64,000 bases of DNA, taken from NCBI GenBank assembly GCA_963920575.1, contig OY986963.1:8780896-8844895 (forward strand). Direction: 5' to 3'. Source of the DNA: Narthecium ossifragum (lineage: Eukaryota; Streptophyta; Magnoliopsida; Dioscoreales; Nartheciaceae). Below, piece by piece: positions 46,217 through 56,835 of the stretch. The notes under the pieces were generated by a model. The model saw only the letters and a program-made list of their open reading frames with translations, did no database searches and was not told the DNA's origin. Both the position numbers and the translations under genes were made by a program. Each line of letters starts with the position of its first letter. The stretch's first letter is position 1.

Positions 46217-48261
46217 AGTTGATACAATATGCCTTCTCGTAGGCTCTCGTACCATGTCTCTTGTCGGGTCTCGACTCCTCTTAGGGTTTTAGGAGAAGTA
46301 CTCTACGTATTCGACGAGGAAGGGACCTAACCATGGATGAGAGAGACTGATCGAGAAGTGAGGATGTCGTTGGCTCCTCAAGTCTCAGGGGAGTGGTTGG
46401 CGATGGAGGTTGACAGCAATGTGTGCGACGGTGGCCGGTTGGTGGAGAGAGGAGGCCAGCGGTAGAGGGAAGGAGGTAGAAGTGGGGTGGTATTCAGGTG
46501 GAAGCTATATTACCTCTACTCCTAAGATATACTACTAACTACTCTACTCGTTACTTGATCAAATTCATCATACTTAGTTACAAGCTATGGAGGTCCTTTT
46601 ATAGGCCTCAACTCTATATCCTAATCCTAGTAGGGAAGATCCCCTTACTTAATGAGCAAGTAATATGATTCTCCTATTATGACTCAAATTATACTCAAAT
46701 TTTGCGGACTCGTTCATCTAACCTGGCTCGACCGCGTTGCTCGAGGGTCGTTTTCCTGTTGGTTTGGTTCCGCATCGGGTGCGATCGCGCGATCGTATTG
46801 GCATTTTGGACCCCATGGGCAATTTGGTAAAATTACACCCTTGTGGTCTGTTTTACACCCACGTTATGCACACACTACCTTGGATTAATGAATGTGTTTG
46901 ATTAGGACCTTAGGGGTGCTTTTGATTGGAAGATCGGAGCTCGATCGGAAAAGATCGAATCGGATGACCGAGATCATTTCAGATCTCTATAAAAACCCCT
47001 TCTCTTTCTTTTTCTCTCCTTCTCTCTCCCCATGGATTCTGGGTCGTGTTTTTACCCAATTCCTGTGAATTGGTAACCCTAGGATTGATTAATTACGCTT
47101 TGGGATATTTAGGTAATTGGTGATAACACCAATTTAACAAAAATTATCATAAAAAACCCCATTAGCTTGGTTTTTAAGGTGAAAACCCCATTTATTGATC
47201 ATCCTAATTAGTTATTAAGGTTGGATGACAAAAATGCCCTTATATGATTCAAAAATACCCCTGTGCAATCCGGTGGCTGAGGTTCGCCGGAGCTTGATCG
47301 CCATCGAGGAGGGCTCATCGGAGTGGGGTACCGGTGCATTTGCGTTCGTGGAGGTCTCAGGACTTGATCCACCAGCTCCGATCGTGGAATACAGCTCCGA
47401 GGTGGCCGGATCCAGAGGCGGCGGCACGGTGGTTTTGGGTGGGGTTGGTCGGCACCGGAGGAGACATCTGTGAGGGTGGAGAAGGTCGAAAATGGGTAGA
47501 GGAGAAGATTTAGGTGAGTTTAGAGGTGGTTTGGAGGCTTTGATGTGGTCGGAGTGGCGGTGACGGAAGGTGGTCGGCGGTGGGTTGATGCCGGCGTCGG
47601 AGAGGAGGGCAATAGAGGTGGTTGAGGTCGAGAATGGAGTAGGGGAGATGATCGTAGTAGTTTTCCGGTGATTTTAGGGTGGTTCGGTGGCGGGAGAGCG
47701 GCGGACGGCGAGAAGGCCGGAGCGGCTCGGGGTCGAGCCGATCAAAGCCGCAAACAAGCCGGGACGATGAAGTCTCGGCTTGCCGGTGAGCCGAGCCGAG
47801 TCGACTGAGGAAGAGAGAGAATATATGGGAAAATCGGGAATATTAGAAAAAAATCCAAAAAAAATTAAAAAAAACTGGGAAAAATTAGGAAAAAGTAAGA
47901 AAAATATGAGAATAAAATATGAGAAGTGAGTTCGTTAATCTGAGATCTTGACTCGGTTTATTAGTCCGAAGTGATACGATGGAGAGTCGGTCTCTGAGAG
48001 AGAGAAAATTGGGTTCAGCCAGAACTCCACCTGATCTGATTTAGCTCAGCCTAGCCCACTATCTGTAGGCCTAGTGTTGTGCATTGGATGTCTTGGATTC
48101 TGTTGCCGACTCGACTATGACACACTACGCATAGTTAACAGGGTCAGGGGCAGCGCCCCGGCGGGGATCGACCTGACTCGGATTTTAGGATTTGTTTTAG
48201 CGGATCCAGCCTATTTTGTCTTTAGACCCGACCCGGATTTTAAGATTTGTTTTAGCGGATC

Positions 48262-49136
48262 CGGTTTATTTTCATCTTTATTGATCTATTTTCATCTCTC
48301 TGATCTATTTTCATCTTTATTTATCTATTTTCTTCTCTTTGATCTATTTTCATTTTTGTTGATCTATTTGCATCTCTATGATATATTTTCATCTTTTTTT
48401 TATCTATTTTCATCTTTGTTATTCTATTTTCATCTTTGTTGATCTATTTTCATCTCTCTAATCTATTTTCATCTCTCTGATCTATTTTTATCTCTCTGAT
48501 CTATTTTCATCTTTGTTGATATATTTTCATCTTTATTGATCTATTTTCATCTCTATGATTTATTTTCATCTTTATTACCTACTTTCATCTTTATTGATAT
48601 ATTTTCATCTTTGTTGATCTATTTTCATCTTTAATGACCTATTTTCATCTCTCTGATTTATTTTCATCTTTTTTATCTATTTTCCATCTTTGTTGATCTA
48701 TTTTCATCTTTGTTGATCTATTTTCATCTCTCTGATCTATTTTCATCTCTCTTGATCTATTTTCATCTCTCCGATCTATTTTCATCTCTATTGATCTATT
48801 TTCATCTCTCCGATCTATTTTCATCTCTCCGATCTATTTTCATCTCTCTGATTTGTTTTCATCTCTATTGATCTATTTTCATCTCTCTGATCTATTTTCA
48901 TCTCTCCGATCTATTTTCATTTCTATTGATCTATTTTCATCTCTCCGATCTATTTTCATCTCTCTGATCTATTTTCATCTCTATTGATCTAATTTCATCT
49001 CTCTGATCTATTTTCATCTCTATTGATCTATTTTCATCATTTGTTGATCTATTTTCATCTTTGTTGATCTATTTTCATCTCTCTGATCTATTTTCATCTC
49101 TCAGATCTATTTTCATCTGTCCGATCTATTTTCAGA
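48262..49136 (+). repeat. Minisatellite, about 17-19 bp unit (GATCTATTTTCATCTCT)
   Basis: Dozens of head-to-tail units of GATCTATTTTCATCT plus a variable CTCT or TTGTT spacer fill the block. Open frames within it are repeat artefacts. Confidence 0.95.
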
Positions 49137-49600
49137 AAGATGAAAATAGATCAATAGAGATGAAAATAAATTGTCAAAGATAAAAATGAGTTTAGAAAGA
49201 TGAAAATGAATTAAGAAAGATGAAAATGAATTGTCAAAGATGAAAATGATTTTAGAAAGATGAAAATGTATTTAAAAATATGAAAATAAATTTAGAAAGA
49301 TGAAAATACATTAAAAAGATGAAAATGCATTTAAAAAGAAGAAAATGGTGTTAAAAAGATAAAAATAAAGTTTAAAAGACAAAAATAAAGTTGAAAAGAT
49401 GAATATGTTGGAAAGATAAAAACGCATTTAAAAAGACGAAAATGATTTTAAAAACGATGAAAATACATTGATAAGATTAAAACAATAATTTAGAAAGATG
49501 AAAATGAATTTAGAAAGATGAAAATGATTTGAAAATGATGAAAATGTAGAAAAGATGAAAATGAATTTACAAATATGAAAATGAATTTAAAAAGATAAAA
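49137..49600 (-). repeat. Inverted, more diverged arm of the minisatellite
   Basis: At 49136 the array switches strand: units become AGAAAGATGAAAATGAATT, the complement of the preceding word. They are more degenerate and less regular. Confidence 0.85.
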
Positions 49601-50934
49601 CCAGCCCAATCTGGCTGTAATATGGTCAAGTCTGGATTGTTGGATTTGAGCATGATCAGATTGAGCTGGGATTGAGCCTGATGGGCTGATCTGATTGGAT
49701 CTGGATCAGATCAAACTAAGGTCACTTGGTTGGGCTGAACTGGATCAAGTCAGTTGGCCCGGTTGAACCACTCCAGGCTGAAGGAGCAAGCTCATCGGGG
49801 AAGGAGGCAGCGAGCAGGGGAGGGGAAAGCCGGCGCGACGACGGCCGGATCTAGCCGGGAAACGGCGGCGGAAGGGTCGCGAGGCGATGGAGATTCCGGA
49901 TCGGCGGTTGGATGGCGATTTGGAGGTCGGAGACGGTGGCGTTGGGAGCTTACGGCGCCGGATCTGAGAGTAGGAGCTCGGGTTGGGGTTTCCGGCGAGG
50001 AGGGCGATCAGACGGCATCGGGAGAAGGAAGAGACGACTAGTGGTTGCTGGTTTCGGATGATATGGAAGGACGAGTGACGGCGGACGAGCTCGAGTCGCT
50101 GCAATGGACGACGCCGGCGTTGGATCTCATTGGAAGTGCGCCGGGGAAGGAGAGGCGGGGTCACGGTGCTCAGATCCGAGGTCGGAACGGTGGCCGCAGG
50201 GGAGATTGCCGGGGAAGGGGGTGGTCGCCGAGGAAGGGTCAGCGGCGGAGATGGTGAGGGATGTCTCGCCGGAGGAGAGAGGAGAGAGGAGAGAGAAAAT
50301 GCTGGAATAAAAAAAGAAAAATAAAATAAGGGTATTAGTGTCATTTTGAGGTGCTTTGGGGTTTTTCATCTACAAGTAGTGAAAGTGGGGGTTTTATCAA
50401 GATGCATGGGGCTCTGGACAAGGAGGGGCCTAGATTTGGGGCTTTGGCCAAAAACCCCATGGTTTTATGTGTTGGAATGGTTTGTAATCTTGTATTCTAG
50501 TTCCTTGTTAAGTATTGCACGTTGCTATTGTGTCGTTTCCGTATTCTATCAGACGAATTCCGTATTTCTATCGGTTTTTTGACTAGATTGGCTTAGATCT
50601 AATATTTGACGATCTAAGTGTGATTTTTATTGCAATAATGGATCCCTCACCATATAATCTACCTTCCCTCAAAGTTTGAGTGGATTTCATCGCCGTTTGA
50701 TAGATCAAATCCACGTAATTGAGTTTTCGTCTGTTTTGTCGATTTTTATGCAATTTGCCTAAAATCTGAGAATTTGATCATCTATAGTTGGATTTCTTGG
50801 TTTCGTTAGATTCCCCACACCCAATTGCATATCCCCTCCAAATTTTGTTTTAATTCAACGATTTTTAATAGTTCGAATCTAAGAAATTGGATTCGCATCA
50901 CTATTCATAAGTGTTGTCGTCATGAAGAAGGATC

Positions 50935-51250
50935 AATATTCATAGGCATGAACATCGATCTTCTTGTTACCAAGTAGGCTGCTGACTATGAAGGATCGAT
51001 TTTCTTTTGTGAGTTAGCGTTTTGTCTCTTCTGAAGAGGATCGATCTTCTGTGTATGAAGATCGATCTCTTTTATTCCAGACAGAGCACCCACCTTAGGA
51101 AGATCGATCTTCCTGAATGGAAAGATCGATCTCTTCTATTCCAGACAGAAGATCCCTTTGTGGAAGATTGATCTTCATGGACATGAAGATCAATCACTTG
51201 TTTAATGGTGGTTGGTTGCGAAGAGAAAATCGATCTTCACAGTTGTTTGC
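50935..51250. repeat. Array of GAAGATCGATCTTC palindromic words
   Basis: AGATCGATCTTC and AAGATCGATCTC recur at about 50955, 51035, 51055, 51100, 51120 and 51230, with TTCCAGACAGA between some copies. The array lies inside the 6.1-kb insert. Confidence 0.7.
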
Positions 51251-53327
51251 TGCTAAAACATTTTGATCCGTTTTCGTTGTTCTCGATTTCTTTTCAACCT
51301 GATCTTCTTGCGTGGCTTTCCCAATGATAGCTAGTGACTAATATAATATTTTAATTGGGATATTGACGGAGTTATCTTCGGCTTATAACATAGTTTGGGT
51401 TTCGGACCGATTTACCGACGTTTAGGGAATTCAAGCGGTTTCTCGATAAGCATGCCACATATATATGTACGTATAGCTTGTGATTGCTTTATCAGCCTCC
51501 TTGCACATAAAAATTTACTACTTTGAGGTTAACTGGGGGAGTGACGACCCCCGGAAATGAATAGATAAATGGGCCGAAGGTGTGCCCTTGCACGTTTAGT
51601 ATAAGCAGGTCGACGGTGTGCCCTACTGCTTTAATATAGCCCAACTAATTGTCGGTGTGCACCGGGGGCAGTAGTGTAAAATGGTTGCTGTATTGATTGC
51701 TTGAATGTTTGGGTAACTTGGTTGATAGAATTATCATTGTACTTGATAGATCAGTTATCTGCGGGATAATTGTGCAACCTTAGCCTGTCAGGTGGCGGAG
51801 TGCATTGAAGGCTATTGTATAATGTTGATGGCGACTGTTGTTAAGAATCATTTTGGATTCTTTATAATACTATAGCTTAACTTGTTAAACTCATTTGATG
51901 ATGTGGCATATAGTGACATCTAGGTTAGATGCTTGTATAGGTTCATGCACTGTATGCATTAGAGGCATTTCAGGTTATGCGGGGTGATGGGTTGATCACT
52001 GATCTAAGACTCTCGGGTAGCTCGGATCTAGCTCTAGGACCGAGGATGGGTAGCAAGGTTTAGGGTGTGATTGTATTGGATTGAATTATTGTACTCTTGA
52101 GGTTGGTGTCTAGCTGGCTATAATTATTCTGATTGAGGTGTGGAGGTCGCCTAAGATTCCAGTCTCAGTATATTTTTTAGGGAAAGTTACGTGCCACCCT
52201 GGGTCTTACGCCATGTTGTTCAGCGTTGGAGCGCTTGGTTGTAGAGAGAGGGACGGCCGCTGACAATGGAGGTCACCGAGCGCGTGCCCTGGGGTAGGCG
52301 GTGGACGTGACACGAGTTTCCCCTAGAGATGAGATGGAGTCCTAGGAGTTGTAGTTCCCTTTCCTTTCTGTGCGACATAGAGTAGAACTCTACTGAGCTT
52401 TGTTGCTCATTCTTACCTGGGTTGCATTTTGTAGGTGTAGGCGTTAGCTAATCTTCTGTAGTTCCAGCTGGACCAGCTCTTGACAGCGCGACGACTTCTG
52501 AAGGCGTTTGAGGTTGTCGTGAGAGATATGTTGTACTCTTTTGCAGTTTTTATAAATAGACATCATTCGAGGATTTTGTAAATGTATAATTTCCCTCTTT
52601 GAGGAATTTTGATAAATATGTATATGATATTTAAATAGTACAACTTTGATGTTAACTCAATAGAAATATTGTTTCTTCTAATCTTGTGTTATAGGTTGTT
52701 GGAATTACAGTTTTACCATGGAAGTCAACTCGTTCAAATTAACTCTGATTTCCGTTTGTATCGCGCAAGTTGCATGTGAATAGTAGTAGGTCCCCTCACG
52801 CCCCGGTCCGGATGAGTTTTTTTGAGTCGGGGTGTGACACAAACTCTCTCAATTAATGAGGCCATAACCCATTAGCACTCTAACGACTTTCCTAACAAAA
52901 TAACTAACTCTTAATAACTAGGATTCAAATAAATAGGAAATTCAATAGGATAACTAAATAGGAAACTACCTAAGACAACAAACCAACTAGGAATAGGAAT
53001 CCCTAGTGGCTTGGTCGGCACTTGCTTAGGACCAAGTTCATGGTCGAGTCCTACCGAGAAGTGGGACCGGTCCTACGTGGGACCCGCCTGGATCCACTTG
53101 GCGCATGGGTCCCACCCCATGGTTGGGCATGGGTTCGGATAGGCCAGGTTGAGTTTGGTTCTCAACCGTATCACGAACATACCCTTCTTGAACGGTTTCC
53201 ATAGGTCGAATATCTCCTTTTTGGGCAGACTTTATATGCCGATTATATTGATTGTTCAAAGTTATGTATGATTCATGTACTAAAGTAATTTGAAGATAAG
53301 TTGGTTATGTCTGTGTTTATGTACTAA

Positions 53328-53483
53328 GGCCCTGTTTGGCTCCGGCGGATCCGTGGGATCCGTGGAATCCGCCGGAGCGGATTCCAGGCGGATCTCGATT
53401 TCTGGGATCCGCGCGGGGATCCCGCATTATCCAAACGCCGGATCCCGCGGATCCACAGGGATCCGGCGGTGCCAAACATGCCC
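53328..53483. mobile_element. 156-bp Tourist-like MITE (PIF/Harbinger)
   Basis: The left end is GGCCCTGTTTGGC; the reverse complement of the right end is GGGCATGTTTGGC. The 3-bp duplication TAA flanks it (53325-53327 and 53484-53486). The interior is packed with GGATCCG palindromes. These are hallmarks of Tourist-like elements. Confidence 0.85.
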
Positions 53484-53575
53484 TAAATGTATGTGGTTTG
53501 AAATGTATGCGACTAAGTGCACCATTCCGTTCTGTTCGATCATTGACCAAATGTACTCTTATTGAACGGTCACGC

Positions 53576-54218
53576 TTGACCGAACCTTCATCACTTGTGT
53601 TAATCCTAACCTTATTTTGATGATGTCAATATGTGTATAATGATAAAGCAATGATTTGATGTTTATATCCCTTAATTTAAATCACTTATATATATCAATC
53701 TTTAGAAGTTTTTGTACAGACGGTCTATGACATGATCGACCGTCAAATGGCACGGTCGGTGGTCAAGACTTGGCTATTTTGGGGTGATCATGGCGGTCTA
53801 TCCAAGTATCGACCCTGGCTGCACATTTTATTGACAGAGAGCCACGGTCGATGCATGGATCGACCGTGAAGACTGGATGATTGATGTAATAGATGATCCA
53901 AACTATTTTTGAGCGTGACGGATGATGCTCAATGCATGGATCGACTATGAAGACTAGACGATTGATGTAATGGATGATCTGGGTTATTTTTAATCATGAT
54001 GGATGATGAGACGATCGATGCATGGATCGACAATGAATATTAGATGGCTGATGCAGTGGATGATTCAGGCTATTTTTGACTGCGACGGTCTATTTTTGAA
54101 CGATCAAGCTTAACTGAACCTTCATCACTTGTGTTGATCCTATCCTTGTTCTTATGATGTCAATACGTGCATAATGATAAAACAATGATTTGATATTTAT
54201 ATCCCTTAATTTAAATCA

Positions 54219-54255
<37 letters not shown>

Positions 54256-54640
54256 ATTTTTAGAAGTTTTTGTACAGCCGGTCTATGTCATGATTGATCG
54301 TCAAATGGCACGGTCGATACCCAAGACTTGGCAATTTTGGGGTGATCCTGGCGGTTTATCCAAGTATCGACCTTGGCTGCACATTTCATTGATAGAGAGC
54401 CACGGTTGATGCAATGGTCGATGCATGGATTGACTGTGAAGACTGGATGAATGATGTAATGGATGATCCAGACTATTTTTTAGCGTGACAGATGATGCTA
54501 CAACCAATACATGGATCGACCGAGAAGACTGGACGATTGATGTAATGAATGATCCATGCTATTTTAAAGCGTGGCGGATGATGAGACAGTCGATGCATTT
54601 ATCGACTGTGAAGACTAGATGGTTGATAGTATTTTTAAAA
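53576..54640 (+). repeat. Direct duplication, two units of about 535 bp
   Basis: GAACCTTCATCACTTGTGTT begins near 53583 and again near 54116, and the following sequence repeats in order: AATTTAAATCACTTATATAT, TTTTTGTACAG, CGTCAAATGGCACGGTCG, then several CGATGCATGGATCGAC words. Substitutions are scattered. The second copy carries an expanded (TA)n tract at about 54220-54252. This is the family also seen at 9890-10770. Confidence 0.9.
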
Positions 54641-54929
54641 TTTAATGGAGTGTACTTAGAAATTGGGTGTACATAGCAAAATTTATGGTATATTTAGAAT
54701 CACCCTTACATCAAAGCCGTGGATATATATGGCGGGCTGGGTTCTAGCGTTGCTAGTACCTATGGGAGTCGGTGGTGAGGGCTATTGCATCAATCCAATG
54801 TGATCCAATAATAGTATGATTACCATATAACGGCGAAAATGACTGAATTTAGTGAAATATTGACGAACATTTTTCACTGTAGCGGATTATGTTTTTTAGC
54901 TGGTTGATGTATATATTTGATGTGCCGGA

Positions 54930-55345
54930 TATATATACACTATGTGGCCCCGTATCACCTGACACGAGTAACCATCCACCCCGACTACCCCATAACCAGC
55001 CACCTCCATTGTCTCCTCTCTCACCCCCTCTCTTTAACTCAGCTGCCATGTGTCCCCCTCTCTCTTCTTTTTTTTATAACTCAGCTGGCACATGTGAGAA
55101 AATATATAAGTCATATTGTAACTCATAAAACATGATCTTATAATATAACTAGGTGGCCCCCCGTGCCACCTGACACGAGTAATTACCACCACCCCATTAC
55201 TTACTTTCACGTGACTTCATCTTGATCGCATGATATATCTGGGCTTAACTTTGATCGGGCATCCATATCCGTATGATAGGATGCATAGGATGCACTGGAT
55301 CTTATATAATAGACTAGCGGGCCTCCAGTGCCACATGGCATAGGT
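54930..55345 (+). repeat. Three tandem GGTGGCCCC...ACGAGTAAC units
   Basis: GTGGCCCC, CACCTGACACGAGTAA and CCACC words recur at about 54943, 55153 and (weaker) 55319. The middle unit continues with CACGTGACTTCATCTTGATC, matching the complement of 29590-29650. The second unit includes a GGTGGC...GCCACC hairpin beside CTAG, a weak Helitron-like sign. Confidence 0.5.
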
Positions 55346-56640
55346 AACTACCACTCTACACTCAAGGGCAGATCCACGTGTTGGTTGCACCGGACTGCAA
55401 CCTGGGTAGTCCAAATGAAAATCCATTAAAAACCCAGGCAGTCTATATGCTAAAGGTGTTTGTTTACTAGCCTAGCCCACTAGCATGGGCAAGATTTCTA
55501 GCCTAGACCAGTAGTCGGGGCAAGCTTACAATCCTGGATCAACCCATGTCTACACTAATCATTTCTCTCCTAAGCATGTGGTAACCATCAACTTTCACAT
55601 GATTTCATTTTAATATATCTGCCTTAACTTAAATCGGACGTACCTATCGGTTTTGATAGATTGACGGTGGATGGGAACGCTAGGCGTCGGTTGTTTATCA
55701 TTGTCATACTTGCAACAACTCGGAGAGTTGGTGATGCAGTGGGCTCGATTTGACGTTAGATGTGATGGATCCTGTCTCATGCCAAAATGCATCCCGTCGG
55801 TAGTATTCGCAATTGACATGGCAACGGAATGACAAGCTGGCCACATGTACAAGCTTGCGCAGCGAAAAATCCATATTTGATTAATTCATTAACACAAATT
55901 TGAACGAATTAGATTTCAATAAAACCCATCCAATCCATAAACTATACTTGATTTCTTTCGTAATCGTAAGACTTAGTTCATCACAGGTAATTAGGTCGTA
56001 GTATACTTCTGGAATCTTGATAAGCTCAAGTGGCCATAGTTGAAAGCTAAAAAGTCCATGCTAAGGAAGACGTGATTCAATAAAAGAGGATAAAAAATAG
56101 CGTTTCATGCATGCACTCCTTTTACAACGACCGAGGCGGCTCCGTTCCGTTCCGTTCCGTTCCGTTCCGCTGCCCAAATTCTCGGGTCGGCAGCTCCGAT
56201 GTCCGAACCCAACCCATCCTGCACTCTTTATTTAATCAATGAACCCACCCGCAGTTATTCCCGCTCTTCCTTCCACTTTCCTTTTCAAATTACTTCATCC
56301 ATCTACCGTTAAAAAGCCCTCAGCCAGGAATAAGTGAGACACTCTCATCCGCCGTCCACTACGCCTCGAGATCGCATGAAGGCTATACACATCAATCGCG
56401 AGGAGTAATAGACGGTGGATGGTGCCGTCCCCACGGGGACTCGTTTGAGACGTTGTTATACTCCGTAGTTGCTTCGGTAGTCAAGTTTAAACTCGGAGCC
56501 CCAGCAACCGTTTGCCTCGGGCCCACCGATGGCCACGTTGGACACAGACCAGTCGGCCATAGCTCGAGCTAAAATCCCCTTTGTATCCCCTCTGCTCTCC
56601 CCCTCTCCGGCAGTTGGCGTTTTCCCCTCCGGCGCTCTTC
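55346..56640. other. Intergenic region upstream of kinesin; (TCCGT)6 at 56141-56170
   Basis: No gene was recognised. A six-unit TCCGT microsatellite occupies 56141-56170. Base composition becomes GC-rich from about 56330 toward the kinesin gene. Confidence 0.5.
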
Positions 56641-56658
56641 CACGCTCTGGCGTTTGCT

Positions 56659-56667
56659 TTTATAAAG
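56659..56667 (+). promoter_or_regulatory. KIN7: Candidate TATA box for the kinesin gene
   Basis: TTTATAAAG lies 169 bases before the start codon at 56836 in a GC-rich setting, a sensible core-promoter position. Confidence 0.45.
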
Positions 56668-56835
56668 ACCCAAGAAGCTTCTCCGGTATTCCAAAACCTT
56701 TTCCCTTTCCCAGAGCTGAGCATGTGGGAGACCCCACTCTAGGGTTTCTCCACTCTCCACTCCAGCGATATATTCCGTTCGGGAATCCAAGATCAAGATC
56801 GAGGAGGTCGAGATCGAGACGGCGGGGGAGGGGCG

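Larger units (their letters stand above)
45551..46219 (-). pseudogene. Remnant gypsy body: gag start fused to chromodomain-like end
   Basis: On the minus strand, after the primer site, a gag-like start (MVRASHVSAFNERDSLVTQE) runs through in-frame stops and a proline-rich stretch. It passes directly into the C-terminal chromodomain-like end of the polyprotein (HRKGHSPTKATWE, then RYPDFGLEDKAFFEGGG). Protease, reverse transcriptase, RNase H and integrase core are missing, so a large internal deletion joined the two ends. Confidence 0.8.
46701..52839 (+). mobile_element. Insert in the 5' LTR, 6,139 bp, related long repeat
   Basis: It starts TTTGCGGACTCG (a changed TGTGAGGACCC) and ends GAGTCGGGGTGTGACA. 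Flanks are CAAAT on the left (46696-46700) and CAAAC on the right (52840-52844). Its ends are related to the insert in the other LTR but clearly more diverged than the host LTRs are, and the interiors differ. It contains GC-rich blocks (47270-47820, 49780-50290) and a minisatellite. Frames in those blocks are low-complexity and not convincing genes. Confidence 0.75.
42254..53173 (-). mobile_element. Ty3-gypsy LTR retrotransposon with deleted body, nested inserts in both LTRs
   Basis: The 5-bp duplication CGAAC is identical at 42249-42253 and 53174-53178. On the minus strand the 5' LTR is 53173-46220 and the 3' LTR is 45550-42254. Both begin TGATAC and match along their length, roughly nine bases in ten by eye. 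Without nested inserts each LTR is about 0.8 kb. Only 669 bases remain between them. A primer-binding site and polypurine tract are present. Each LTR is split at the same CAAA(C/T) site by a different long element. The copy cannot encode any enzyme and could move only with outside help. Confidence 0.92.
46220..53173 (-). repeat. 5' LTR of the gypsy element, split
   Basis: LTR parts are 46220-46700 and 52840-53173; the 6.1-kb insert lies between them. It contains a short extra stretch (around 46625-46650) absent from the other LTR. Confidence 0.9.

Noticed and set aside
47215..47473. Overlapping GC-rich frames on both strands
   Set aside because: They lie inside the 6.1-kb LTR insert and show no domain or splice context.
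49745..50369. 199-codon minus-strand frame rich in proline, serine and arginine
   Set aside because: Low complexity, inside a retroelement insert, with no domain and similar GC-rich blocks elsewhere in the same insert.
47128..50470. Possible MULE within the 6.1-kb insert, from similar AACCCCAT words at both ends
   Set aside because: The inverted similarity is patchy and no 9-bp duplication was found.
54930..55345. Helitron 3' ends (hairpin plus CTAG)
   Set aside because: Only one unit shows a hairpin beside CTAG; no matching TC start was found.
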